This document shows, piece after piece, positions 54,707 to 63,978 of a stretch of 64,000 nt of DNA. Made by a program: the position numbers and the translations under genes. Under the pieces are notes generated by a model. It was not told the origin of the DNA. It saw nothing but the letters and a program-made list of their open reading frames with translations, and did no database searches. Origin of the DNA: Acuticoccus kalidii (GTDB lineage: Bacteria > Pseudomonadota > Alphaproteobacteria > Rhizobiales > Amorphaceae); NCBI RefSeq assembly GCF_021556395.1, contig NZ_JAKGCS010000009.1:28807-92806 (forward strand), given 5' to 3'. Within the stretch, counting starts at the first letter, position 1. Every line of letters begins with the position of its first letter.

Positions 54707-54739
54707 GTCCGCCCCCCCCCCCCCTTCGGCTTGCGGACC
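54707..54739 (+). terminator. hairpin with C12 loop after the che operon
   Basis: GGTCCGC (54707-54713) pairs with GCGGACC (54733-54739); the loop holds most of a 12-C run (54713-54724). It begins 17 bp after the last che gene and may terminate it, though no U-tract follows. Confidence 0.4.
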
Positions 54740-54836
54740 CGACCATGTCTCGCCGCGATCTGCGATCGAAGACGCTCCGACGGGAGGCGCTCGCGCGACC
54801 ACCGGCCGTGCCGGACCGGCACGAGGCGCAGGCGCC

Positions 54837-54854
54837 GGGGCCGGGGCCGGGGCC
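54837..54854. repeat. three GGGGCC units
   Basis: GGGGCC is repeated three times in the intergenic DNA. Such G-tracts can form G-quadruplexes. A shorter version, GGGGCC-GGGGCC, lies in the 3' end of the MCP gene. Confidence 0.7.
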
Positions 54855-55103
54855 GATACGGCGCAGGCGCCGCCGAAAACGGTAGCCGTCCCCCTCAATC
54901 GACGACATCGAGTTCGGCTGTTTTGGGTCGCCGGTCACGACCAGCCACCCGAGTCCCGCCTTCGGACGCCTGGCCGTAATCCTCGACGATCCCGCGATCA
55001 AAAACATCCGGCCAGGAACCACTCCATGCGCTGCAAATTTCGCACATTTCAATTCGAGCGAGAGGGGTGCAACGCACCGGCAAGTCCGGTATTAAGGCCG
55101 AGC

Positions 55104-55180
55104 GTCCTCGTAGCTCAGTCGGATAGAGCACAGGATTCCTAATCCTGGGGTCGCAGGTTCGAATCCTGCCGGGGACACCA
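55104..55180 (+). tRNA. tRNA-Arg (anticodon CCU)
   Basis: A 77-nt cloverleaf: acceptor GTCCTCG/CGGGGAC, D arm GCTC…GAGC, anticodon stem CAGGA/TCCTG with loop TTCCTAA (anticodon CCT, reads AGG), T arm GCAGG-TTCGAAT-CCTGC, discriminator A and an encoded CCA. It is immediately followed by lower-GC DNA with a recombinase gene, so its 3' end is a likely integration site. Confidence 0.96.
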
Positions 55181-55351
55181 ATTCGAATTTCCGATGTAAA
55201 ATCAGAGACTTAGAGGCATAAGCGGTAGCAGCTCCCGTAGCAAACTCCGTAGCAAAAACGCTGTATGCTCAGACTGTCATCGAGACGCATTGCCCACGTC
55301 CGCTGACGCCATCGACTGGCAGGTTAGCCGCACCCGCAACCACCTGATCGG

Positions 55352-55400
55352 ACGGTTACGGTGCACAAGTTCCCATCGGTCTGATGGGAACTAACCGTCG
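55352..55400. repeat. nested palindrome and repeats downstream of the recombinase gene
   Basis: AGTTCCCATC-GGTCT-GATGGGAACT (55368-55392) is a perfect 10-bp stem. It is framed by GACGGTTA on the left and TAACCGTC on the right, and CTAACCGTCG recurs at 55391 and 55412. It lies 20 bp past the recombinase stop and may be its terminator or a recombination-related site. Confidence 0.55.
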
Positions 55401-55411
55401 ACAACCATCCG

Positions 55412-56041
55412 CTAACCGTCGGCCTGAATGGCCTTCTCACGCTTTGCGATCTTGGCGACCGTGGCCCGGCTGCATCCCACCGCATCCTGGATGTCCGACC
55501 AGGACACACCCTTATTCAGCATCTTCGCGATGGCCGCATTCCGTTTGGCGTCTTCCGGACGGCCACGATATTTGCCTTCCGCCTTGGCTCTCTCCTGCCC
55601 CTGTGCCTGGCGGCGGCGCCGATCCTCGTAATCCTTCCTCGCGATTGCAGCGAGCATGTCGAGCAACATAGAGTTTAGGGCATCAGCCATGCGGGCGGTA
55701 AAACTGTCAGCGTCGGCCTCGACGAACATGTGCGAGGTCGGCAGATCCAGTGCAACGACTTTGATCCGCTTGGCTGCGATCTCGGTTTTCAGCTTGTTCC
55801 AGTCCGCAGCGTTGAGGCGAGACAAGCGGTCGACCTGCTCTATCAGGAGGATGTCGCCCTCGCGAGAGTCCCGGAGCAGTTTGAAGAGTTCCGGGCGGTC
55901 CAGCTTCGTGCCGCTCTCATTCTCCACATAACGCGTTGCGATGGAGAGCCCGCGCTTCTCCGCAAAGGCTTCGAGCTCAGCTGATGCGCGCTCGGCATCT
56001 TGGTCCTTGGTCGACGCCCTTAGATACGCTCGAATAACCAT
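55412..56041 (-). CDS. serine recombinase (resolvase/invertase family)
   Basis: A 209-residue small serine recombinase. The catalytic Ser is S10 (RAYLRASTKDQD); LLIEQVDRLSRL and the long E helix (ADALNSMLLDMLAAIARKDY) match the family, and a C-terminal helix-turn-helix (GVSWSDIQDAVGCSRATVAK) binds DNA. It resembles resolvases found on plasmids and islands rather than large serine integrases. It has a near-consensus promoter at its start. It may resolve or mobilise the tRNA-linked segment, but the partner sites are not identified. Confidence 0.9.
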   Translation of the reverse strand: MVIRAYLRASTKDQDAERASAELEAFAEKRGLSIATRYVENESGTKLDRPELFKLLRDSREGDILLIEQVDRLSRLNAADWNKLKTEIAAKRIKVVALDLPTSHMFVEADADSFTARMADALNSMLLDMLAAIARKDYEDRRRRQAQGQERAKAEGKYRGRPEDAKRNAAIAKMLNKGVSWSDIQDAVGCSRATVAKIAKREKAIQADG

Positions 56042-56339
56042 CTCAACCGCTTCGGTTCACTTTGGATGGTCTATATATAGTGAGTCTGTTTTGGTTGGTC
56101 AATTGGCACTTTATGGACCAGCGCAGGGGTGGTTCAGAAAAGGCATACCCAAAACAGCCCAATTCGAAGCCTGGACTCTGTGAGGCACTTCATGGACCCC
56201 ACAACTCCACATCAATGTACGTGCGGGAGACGCGTCATCATTGACAGGTCCGGTTGTGATGCAAACCATGAGCGCGAATATGACCCTTCCAGTTCTTTGT
56301 CGATATCCTTGACCCCGCCAAGTTAGAAACAGCGTCCTT
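56042..56339. other. 298-bp divergent gap (recombinase / STAND gene)
   Basis: Clearly lower GC than the chromosome around it. It carries the recombinase promoter and, about 95 bp before the STAND gene, an isolated TTGACA (56241-56246) without a convincing -10. No gene seen. Confidence 0.55.
56074..56102 (-). promoter_or_regulatory. near-consensus sigma70 promoter for the recombinase
   Basis: On the minus strand: TTGACC (56102-56097), a 17-bp spacer, then TATATA (56079-56074), 33 bp before the ATG. The core is within one or two bases of consensus. Confidence 0.75.
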
Positions 56340-59300
56340 ATGGTAAGCGTCGATCTCACCGGTGCCCGCCCCTCGAATGCCGGTGACGAATTTCATGAAC
56401 TGTGGGCGCTCCAGCAAATTCTCAAGCTGCTCGACCAGGGGACGCCGCTTCGGGCCGTCACTGTTGAAGGGCTTCGAACCAGTGACGAAGTCGGAGCCGA
56501 GCCGGCAGCATGGGAGGGAGTGGATTGCGCGTTCTACCACGGCGGTGACTCGCTAGCGACAGCGACGCGATTTGTTCTGGACCAACTGAAGTACTCCTCC
56601 GCCAATCCGGAAACTGCTTGGACTGTCTCACGACTTTGCGCCGCTACGAACAAGCGGCAGGACAATTCCGTCGTTGCGCATCTCGCTGCAGCGTATCAGG
56701 CTGTCCGTAATGCCCGCCCTGAGTTCAGCCCCGGGCGCGAAATCGTCATCCGTCTTGTGTCCAACCAGCCGGTTGCGCCGGAGGTGGTACGCGCACTTGC
56801 GGGCGTTTCCGCTTTCGCAAGCGATCGGGAGAGGCTTCGGGCAGCAAGCCGGCTCGACCCCGAGGACTTTGGGGACTTCTCGGTCGCGCTCGATCTTACC
56901 GAGACCGGCGCGGTGTCGCGCTATGCGCTCGACGCAGCCGTCGTCGCCAACCTCGCGGCGCTGACCGAAGACGACGCGCGCGTCAGCCGCGACGAACTCA
57001 TGCGCTGGCTCCGCACCCGCTACATGATGCCTGATCGGCCCCAAGAGCCAATCACCCTGGCGGACCTCTTAATTCAACTCGCAGGTAGCGCCGACCCGGC
57101 CACGTTATTCCCCTGTGAGCCCGCACTGAAGCGCATCGTCGACCCGATCCCGCGCGCGGCAACACAGACTATCGTCCGACGACTGCAGGAAGGCGCCCAA
57201 CGCCTGATCCTCGTCGGCGAGGGCGGGTGCGGTAAGACCACGGCGCTGTTCGAGGTGTCGGCTGGCCTGCAGCAAGGGTCCGAGATGATCCTGTTCGATT
57301 GCTACGGAGCGGGCCGCTATCTCGATTCGGACGCGCAACGTCACCGTCCGCACGATGCCTTCCTTCAGCTCTCCAATGATCTCGCTCGCCAACTGCGTAC
57401 GCCGCTCCTGATCTCCCGAACGAAGATGACCGACGCCCCACGCACCTTCAAGCGTCGATTAGTTGACACCGCCCTGCTGGTCGCCGCCCGCGGCCCAGAA
57501 GCGCTCCTCGTCGTGGCCATCGACGCAGCCGACAACGCGGTCACCGCTGCGATCAACGATCCGCTTAAGGGGCAGAGTTTCCTGCCGGGCTTCGTTGGAC
57601 TTGGTGATTTGCCTGCCAATGTCCGCTTAATTCTGTCCGCCCGGCCCGGTCGCATCCAAGGCCTCCACCTACCGCATACCTTTGAGATGCACGAGATCGG
57701 ACCGTTCACTCCTGAGGAGACCGCTGCTCACGCGCGCCGCAGTTGGTCGGAGGCACCAGAGGTTTGGCTCCAGGACTTCCATGCGCTCTCAAACGGCAAT
57801 CCGCGCGTTCAGGAATACGCGCTGGGCCAGGCAGGCACCGACCACGCCCGCGCTACGGACGCCCTGCGGCCGACAGGCAAGAGTCTCGACGCCGTATTCT
57901 TTGAGAGTTTCAACGCTGCGCTACGCAAGGCAGGATCGATCGAGGAGCTGACGATATTCTGTGCGGCGCTGATCGCTTTGCCGCGGCCGGCGCCCCTCAG
58001 CCACATCGCCGCCGTCACCCAGCTCGATGAGGCGCAGGTCCGCAACCTCGTCGCCGATCTGCGTACGGGAGGCCTACGCCTCGCCGGCGATGGCGTGGGT
58101 TTTGCGGACGAGGACCTGGAGCAGTTTGTCCGCGCGAAGGCCAGTGATGCGCTCGACGAAGTGCGCGGACGGATCGCCGATCGCCTCCAGGCCCGGCGCG
58201 CGGACGACGCCTACGCCGCGGCTCACGTTGCAGGTGCACTGCTAGCGGCAGGTCGGCGCAACGAGATCGTCACCCTCGTCAAGGAGGAAGCTGAGGCCCA
58301 CGCGATCGCCGATCCAGTGCGACGTCGGGAGGTACAACTTCATCGCCTTGCAGTGGCCATGAAGGTCTGTCGTGATACAGGCTGTGCTGTTGATGCGGCT
58401 ATGACCATCATCGCCGGCGCGGAAGCCGTACGCACCGATGCCGCCATCACGGAGCTGCTCGTCGACAACCCCGATTTGGCGGTCCGCTTTGCGCCGGAGA
58501 GCGTGTCCCGCCTGCTCCGCGACTCGCAATCCATCGCGATCCATGGTCCGCTGCTGATGCATCGGATGGCGCAGGACTCGCGGAACGGTGACGACGTTGC
58601 GGTACGAGAAGGGTTGCGGCGGTTGGGCGCGTGGGCACGGCGCCGGAATGATGCGACTTGCGATGATGAGGGGGCGACGGACGCTTGGCCGATCTCTTGC
58701 GCGGACAATGCAGCCGCCGTGGCGGCGCTGATTCGGACGGAGGGGCCGGCCGCGCTGCAACGTCGCCTCCGTGGCTGGCCGCCGCGTCAGCTGCTCGATC
58801 TTGCTGTAGTCGCCAGCGGTTCGCTTGCCACGGCGGGCGAGCATCAGCGCCTCGCGGACTGGCTGGAATTGGCACCGCCCCCTCGTCTTTATCGCTTCAT
58901 TCCGCTTACCTACCTCGCCCTGCTCGGTCGACCGGTCGATGCTGAGGAGCTGCTCAGCTCGCTGGAACGGGCGGCGCGGACGGGATCGATCGACATCGAC
59001 ACCGTCGATACGAACTACAGGGGCGATGACGCCTCCGCGGACCTCGCCGATCTTTTCATGACCGGTTGCGAGGTGGCGCTCGCAAACGGCGCCGCGGCCT
59101 GCCGGGTGTCCGAGCTTTCGGACAACCTCCGTCCGCCATCGCTGCGGCGGCGCCGCCACGTGGTGAACGCCACCCAGCTTGCGCTTGCGCTGCGCGCCCA
59201 CGCACTGTGCGAGACGATCGCCGGGAACGACGACGTCGGCGGGACCTTCCTCACCGACGAGCCGGACCCGGACGCCATTAGGAGGGGCGATCAGCGGGAC

Positions 59301-62300
59301 GATACCGCAGTGCTAGTGGCTGCTGCCGCGCCGTTATATGCGACTCGGGCTCGCCTTCTTTTGGGGAAAGCAACAGTTGCCGATCTCCGGCTGCCCGTTA
59401 CTCGCGAGACTTGGCGTCTAGAATCGTTCACTCGGTCGCATACGCTCAAGCGCCTCTGCGGATGGGGAGCCGTTGCGTTGGCGCGGCTTTGTCACGTGCC
59501 GGATCTCGTTGGTCCGGAGATTGCGCTGCGCGTTGTCAACTGCGCCGAGACTGAGCCCGCCTACCCCCTCACCGCCGAGACCAAGCACCTCGAAGCGCTC
59601 TCGCTGCACTCTGAATTGCATTCCAACGTACTTGACGAAATCGCAAAACGGGCAGCGGCGATCAAGGAACTCCGGACTACCGCTAGCGAGAAGAGCAGGG
59701 CACTGATCGAGCTTGCCCGTATCTTGGCGCCGGTGAGCGAGCAAGACGCTCAGGCGATCTTCGAAGATGCCGTGGCGGTAGCCGGAGAGGTCGACAACGA
59801 GATGGCATTCGCTCTTCGAACGCTGACCGGGGTGCTTGCCCGCGGCATCGACCGAATGAGCGATACGGATCGTGGCGTCGTCGCGACTGGTCTCGTGGTG
59901 GCTGCCAGCGATATTGGACTGCGCCTCGACAACACCGACGTCATGCCGTGGGAGGCGGTGATCGAGGCTCTTGTGCGCCTCGATCTAGGTGTCGCAATGG
60001 CGGCTTTGGCGCGCTGGGATGACGAAGGCCTCGTGCACCGACGCTTTAACCTCTCGGCCTTGGTTATGTCGGGCCTCGGTGTCGGCGCGATCTCGGCGGA
60101 GCGCGCCACCGCCTTGACGGCACTAATGGAGCACACGGAGCCGCAGCTATTGGCGGCGATCGTACAAGCCGCGCGGCGACACGCGCCGGAGCGGCGCCGC
60201 GCCATCGCCGAAGAAATCGCCCGCGACGAATGCCTGTATCACAGCCGTGGCGAACGCGAGGCGGTGCTAGAGTTGGTTAGACCTCTTGCCGGATCAGCAC
60301 AGACTGAAGGTTGGGCCGGTGCGCTGAATGACCTCGCGACGGCGCATACGAGGTTTCAGTCCGGCGCGCCCGCGGAACGACGCGGAGCGGTAAAACGCGA
60401 CCGGCCATCCGAACGCATCGATCCGCTTTCGAATGTGGATTGGCGATCGCCGCGCTGGACGACCCCGGAAGCTATCGACGCCGTCCTCGACGACCTCCTG
60501 AGCCAGCGCCGTGAGACGGGCGCGTTTTTCTCCATCGGGGAGGCGCTGGATCGCATGGCTGCCGTTGTTCAACCTGCCGATCGCGTGGACCACCTCAACG
60601 CTGTCGTCGCGTTGCGCTCGGAGGGTGTCGCATCCTGGGAATTGGGGGACGTCCTCAAGCGCCGGCTCGCCGAGTGGCGAGATCAGCCGGCTATTGGGCG
60701 TTGGAGGCGCGAGTCACTACTCGAGGCCGTCACCCAGCATCTCCCAGGCTTCTGTCGAGGCCTCGCACACGGCTACGCGCCGCTTCCCGACCTACTGACC
60801 GCCACGGGGGCCTCGGAAGCGCGGATCCACGACGCGGTTCTCCGCGGGATCGAGCAGGGGGTCGAACAGCTCGATGCCTCAGCCCTCTACGCCCTTGTCG
60901 ATCTGATCGGCGGATATGAGCCACCGGAGACAGCTAAGGCAATCGCACAGCAATTCGTCGAACGTCTTGCCGCCGCGGTCCCGGATCGACATCGCCGCCC
61001 GCCGCGAAACATCGATCTTCCGAAGAACCCTACCGAGGCGATAGCTAAGTTTCTGTATGCATTAATGAGCGACGTCGAGGTACCGTTGCGCTGGCGCGCC
61101 GCTCATGCCGTCCGACGCCTCGCGCGGCTCGGCGATACCGAAGCGATCGACGCGCTGGTGCAGCTTCTCGACCACCGAGATGAGAGGGCGTTCCGCAATC
61201 CAGACGCTCCATTCTACTGGCTCTCGGCACGGCTTTGGCTCCTCATCGCCCTCGACCGGGTCGGTGATGAAGCGCCCCAGATGCTCGTCCCCCATACGCG
61301 CCGCCTCCTCGCGGCCGCAACGGATGAGGAACTACCGCACGTGCTCATGCGCGCCTTCGCGGCATCAGCACTCACAAAGCTGGTCGACCGGAGCGTAGTC
61401 GTTCTAGCGAAAGCGGAAGCGAAAGCGCTGGCCGCGGTGAATACGCCGGCGCAACCTGCGTCGCCGACGCCGCATTCGTTTGACCGCGGTTTTGGTCACG
61501 TCCCGTACGACGAGATTAGGAGCCGACGGTATCAGTTCGACACGATGGACACCGTGCCATACTGGTATGGATCTGCCGCTCGGATCTTTGCCGACGTGAC
61601 TCCAGATTTGTTTCTCGATACGGCGGAAGCATTCATCGTCGACCTCTGGAGTGACGGCGGCGTCGAGCGCTCGTGGGATTCGCAGCCAAGACGCACTCGC
61701 CTGTTGGGGCAGCATCCCCTTTCCACAATGCACCGCCACGGTTCACGGCCGTCGCTTGAGCGCTGGGACACGCACGTCGAATGGCACGCAATGTTCTGCA
61801 CCGTCGGTACGCTGCTCCGAACGCAGGCACCTGCCGAGGCAGACGATTTTTATGACCGGAATATCGCTGCGAATTGGCTTCAACGCGAGGGGCTGACCGC
61901 GCCGCCGTTGTGGCTCTCAGACCGCCTCGCACCGACACCTACCCCCTTGAGCGATTGGCGCGATCCGGAGGACCAGGGGACGTGGCTGGAGGAGGCGGAG
62001 GAGGACAGACTACGCGCACTCGTCGGCCTAGACGCGGACGGCCCGATTGTATCGGGAGGCTATTGGGTCGTCAGTGGCCGTCGCACACGTTTCACAGTGA
62101 ACGTTTGCAGCGCGCTGGTGCGGCCTGAAGAGGCCCCGGACCTTCTGACGAAATTGGCGCGAACAGAGCATCATGAGTATTTCCTGCCGGCGGAAGACGA
62201 CGAGCACGCAAGTGATTCCTCTCATCGCTTTATCGGCTGGCTACGCCACGGTGATACGGATGCCGGGCTCGACGTCCACGACCCGCTCCGCAACGGTGTA

Positions 62301-62720
62301 GACGGCGGCTTCTATCGACCGGGACTTGCCGCGCATGAGGTGCTTAAGCTGACGCGGGGAATCGAGGTGGGACGTCTCACCTGGCGCCAGCCTGACGGTA
62401 GGGTCGCTTTTATCGCTGAAGCCTGGGGTGACCTCGCCGGCGATCAGGACGAGAGGCGTGTGGCATACAGCGATCGCGCCCGCTCGGACGGGTATCGCCT
62501 CAGCGTATCGCGCCCATCGCTTCGAACTTTCCTCTGCCATTCCGGTCTGGATATCTTGATCGAGGTAACCCTAACGAAGTTCCAGAACAGCGACGCCGGC
62601 CGGCCCTCTTACGACGAGAACTCCTGCCGAGCGCATACTCGCTTGTATCTCCTGCGGCGCGACGGCTCACTCCATGTAGCTGATGGCATGGTGAGTCAGT
62701 GGTCGGCGCTTGCTCCGTAG
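56340..62720 (+). CDS. giant nuclease-STAND NTPase (Avs-like anti-phage candidate)
   Basis: A 2126-residue protein. The first 100 residues look like a PD-(D/E)xK nuclease of the Cap4/Mrr kind: GDEFHELWALQQILKLL (15-31), E43 (VTVEGL), D62 (GVDCAF) and Q82-x-K84 (DQLKYS). A STAND/NACHT-like ATPase follows: Walker A LVGEGGCGKTT (K299), Walker B VVAIDAADNA (D395) and LILSARPGRI. The remaining 1500 residues are mostly helical and repeat-like, ending in a beta-rich C-terminus; in Avs proteins this part senses phage proteins. Codon use is less GC-biased than in the neighbours, with Leu TTA/CTA and other AT-ending codons. The ATG has a weak ribosome site. It stands between a recombinase and an IS, typical of defence genes. 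The exact family is not certain. Confidence 0.68.
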   Translation: MVSVDLTGARPSNAGDEFHELWALQQILKLLDQGTPLRAVTVEGLRTSDEVGAEPAAWEGVDCAFYHGGDSLATATRFVLDQLKYSSANPETAWTVSRLCAATNKRQDNSVVAHLAAAYQAVRNARPEFSPGREIVIRLVSNQPVAPEVVRALAGVSAFASDRERLRAASRLDPEDFGDFSVALDLTETGAVSRYALDAAVVANLAALTEDDARVSRDELMRWLRTRYMMPDRPQEPITLADLLIQLAGSADPATLFPCEPALKRIVDPIPRAATQTIVRRLQEGAQRLILVGEGGCGKTTALFEVSAGLQQGSEMILFDCYGAGRYLDSDAQRHRPHDAFLQLSNDLARQLRTPLLISRTKMTDAPRTFKRRLVDTALLVAARGPEALLVVAIDAADNAVTAAINDPLKGQSFLPGFVGLGDLPANVRLILSARPGRIQGLHLPHTFEMHEIGPFTPEETAAHARRSWSEAPEVWLQDFHALSNGNPRVQEYALGQAGTDHARATDALRPTGKSLDAVFFESFNAALRKAGSIEELTIFCAALIALPRPAPLSHIAAVTQLDEAQVRNLVADLRTGGLRLAGDGVGFADEDLEQFVRAKASDALDEVRGRIADRLQARRADDAYAAAHVAGALLAAGRRNEIVTLVKEEAEAHAIADPVRRREVQLHRLAVAMKVCRDTGCAVDAAMTIIAGAEAVRTDAAITELLVDNPDLAVRFAPESVSRLLRDSQSIAIHGPLLMHRMAQDSRNGDDVAVREGLRRLGAWARRRNDATCDDEGATDAWPISCADNAAAVAALIRTEGPAALQRRLRGWPPRQLLDLAVVASGSLATAGEHQRLADWLELAPPPRLYRFIPLTYLALLGRPVDAEELLSSLERAARTGSIDIDTVDTNYRGDDASADLADLFMTGCEVALANGAAACRVSELSDNLRPPSLRRRRHVVNATQLALALRAHALCETIAGNDDVGGTFLTDEPDPDAIRRGDQRDDTAVLVAAAAPLYATRARLLLGKATVADLRLPVTRETWRLESFTRSHTLKRLCGWGAVALARLCHVPDLVGPEIALRVVNCAETEPAYPLTAETKHLEALSLHSELHSNVLDEIAKRAAAIKELRTTASEKSRALIELARILAPVSEQDAQAIFEDAVAVAGEVDNEMAFALRTLTGVLARGIDRMSDTDRGVVATGLVVAASDIGLRLDNTDVMPWEAVIEALVRLDLGVAMAALARWDDEGLVHRRFNLSALVMSGLGVGAISAERATALTALMEHTEPQLLAAIVQAARRHAPERRRAIAEEIARDECLYHSRGEREAVLELVRPLAGSAQTEGWAGALNDLATAHTRFQSGAPAERRGAVKRDRPSERIDPLSNVDWRSPRWTTPEAIDAVLDDLLSQRRETGAFFSIGEALDRMAAVVQPADRVDHLNAVVALRSEGVASWELGDVLKRRLAEWRDQPAIGRWRRESLLEAVTQHLPGFCRGLAHGYAPLPDLLTATGASEARIHDAVLRGIEQGVEQLDASALYALVDLIGGYEPPETAKAIAQQFVERLAAAVPDRHRRPPRNIDLPKNPTEAIAKFLYALMSDVEVPLRWRAAHAVRRLARLGDTEAIDALVQLLDHRDERAFRNPDAPFYWLSARLWLLIALDRVGDEAPQMLVPHTRRLLAAATDEELPHVLMRAFAASALTKLVDRSVVVLAKAEAKALAAVNTPAQPASPTPHSFDRGFGHVPYDEIRSRRYQFDTMDTVPYWYGSAARIFADVTPDLFLDTAEAFIVDLWSDGGVERSWDSQPRRTRLLGQHPLSTMHRHGSRPSLERWDTHVEWHAMFCTVGTLLRTQAPAEADDFYDRNIAANWLQREGLTAPPLWLSDRLAPTPTPLSDWRDPEDQGTWLEEAEEDRLRALVGLDADGPIVSGGYWVVSGRRTRFTVNVCSALVRPEEAPDLLTKLARTEHHEYFLPAEDDEHASDSSHRFIGWLRHGDTDAGLDVHDPLRNGVDGGFYRPGLAAHEVLKLTRGIEVGRLTWRQPDGRVAFIAEAWGDLAGDQDERRVAYSDRARSDGYRLSVSRPSLRTFLCHSGLDILIEVTLTKFQNSDAGRPSYDENSCRAHTRLYLLRRDGSLHVADGMVSQWSALAP

Positions 62721-62803
62721 ACGTGCGTAACCACGACATCGCTGCAGAAACGAAGTCCTAGAAGGTTCAGACTATACCTTTGGAGCTGTTTCACCGTGGG
62801 CAG

Positions 62804-62826
62804 TGACGTTGCCCCCTGAAGTGTCC
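62804..62826 (+). repeat. left inverted repeat of the IS3 element
   Basis: TGACGTT-GCCCCCT-GAAGTGTCC, the mirror of 63979-64000 with a one-base insertion. Confidence 0.88.
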
Positions 62827-62862
62827 TCGGTCTGAACTGGACTCCGTCGGAAGGAGACGGAG

Positions 62863-63129
62863 ATGAAGAAGAGTCGCTTCAGTGAGGAGCAGATCATCGC
62901 GGTGCTGAAGGAGCATTCGGCGGGGATCGGCGTGACAGAGCTGTGCCGCAAGCACGGGATCAGCGATGCGACCTTCTACACCTGGCGCAAGCGTTACGGC
63001 GGCATGGAGGTCTCGGACGCTAGGCGACTGAAGGCGCTGGAGGATGAGAACGCTCGCCTCAAGAAGCTTCTCGCCGAACAGATGCTCGATGTCGCGACGC
63101 TGAAAGACGCTCTGGGACAAAACTTCTGA
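62863..63129 (+). CDS. IS3-family transposase OrfA
   Basis: An 88-residue OrfA with a helix-turn-helix ([20 protein letters not shown] then [20 protein letters not shown]) and a leucine zipper ([20 protein letters not shown]). The [15 protein letters not shown] style is that of IS407-type elements. A good GGAG ribosome site precedes the ATG. Near its end an AAAA run (63119-63122) is a possible -1 frameshift point leading into OrfB, whose frame is open there. Confidence 0.93.
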   Translation: MKKSRFSEEQIIAVLKEHSAGIGVTELCRKHGISDATFYTWRKRYGGMEVSDARRLKALEDENARLKKLLAEQMLDVATLKDALGQNF

Positions 63130-63152
63130 CGCCCGGCGCGCGGAGAGGCTTC

Positions 63153-63974
63153 GTGAGCTGGGCTATTGAGACGAAGGGATATTCCCAGCGGCGCGCCTGT
63201 GCGCTGATCGGGATGCATCCCAGGACCTACCTCTACCAGTCGCAGCGGTCGGACGACGCGGCCATGCGCGAACGGCTGAAGGCGCTAGCGAACGAGCGGC
63301 GCCGGTTCGGCTATCGGCGGCTGCACATCCTGTTGCGACGCGAAGGCATCGAGGTGAACCACAAGAAGCTGTTCCGCGTGTATCGGGAGGAACGGCTGAC
63401 CGTGCGGCGCCGGGGCGGCCGCAAACGTGCGATCGGAACACGCTCGCCGATGACGCTGCCGCAGGGACCGAACCAGCGCTGGAGCCTCGACTTCGTCTCC
63501 GACCAACTCAGCGACGGGCGTCGCTTCCGTGTGCTGGTCGTGGTCGATGACTTCACCCGCGAGTGTCTGGCGCTGGTCGTCGACACGTCCTTGTCGGGCG
63601 CCCGGGTGGCGCGAGAGCTCGACAGCCTCATCGCCCAGCGTGGCAAACCGCTGATGGTCGTTAGCGACAACGGCACGGAACTGACCTCCCGCGCCATCCT
63701 CGAATGGCAGGAGGATCGCCGCGTCGAGTGGCATTACATTGCCCCCGGCAAGCCGATGCAGAACGGGTTCGTCGAGAGCCTGAATGGCCGGTTCCGAGAC
63801 GAGTGCCTGAACGAGCACCTCTTCCGCAGCCTGCCGGCTGCTCGCCGCCTCATCGAGGAATGGCGGGCCGACTACAATCACGACCGCCCGCACACCAGCC
63901 TCGGCGGCCTCACCCCGAACGAGTTTGCAACCCGGTCCCGACAGGACCACAACACGAACAGAGTCCAGCTATGA
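63153..63974 (+). CDS. IS3-family transposase OrfB (DDE integrase core)
   Basis: A 273-residue catalytic part. The DDE triad is seen: Asp in [10 protein letters not shown], Asp in [11 protein letters not shown] and Glu in [16 protein letters not shown]. An HTH_21-type region ([17 protein letters not shown]) precedes it. It could start at a GTG (63153) or, more usually for this family, be made as an OrfAB fusion by -1 frameshifting; the frame is open back into orfA. The copy looks intact. Confidence 0.92.
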   Translation: MSWAIETKGYSQRRACALIGMHPRTYLYQSQRSDDAAMRERLKALANERRRFGYRRLHILLRREGIEVNHKKLFRVYREERLTVRRRGGRKRAIGTRSPMTLPQGPNQRWSLDFVSDQLSDGRRFRVLVVVDDFTRECLALVVDTSLSGARVARELDSLIAQRGKPLMVVSDNGTELTSRAILEWQEDRRVEWHYIAPGKPMQNGFVESLNGRFRDECLNEHLFRSLPAARRLIEEWRADYNHDRPHTSLGGLTPNEFATRSRQDHNTNRVQL

Positions 63975-63978
63975 GCGG

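Larger units (their letters stand above)
54690..55103. other. 414-bp intergenic region between che operon and tRNA-Arg
   Basis: No gene seen. It holds a hairpin with a run of 12 C at 54707-54739 and three GGGGCC units at 54837-54854 (possible G-quadruplex). GC drops from about 55020 towards the tRNA. Confidence 0.6.
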
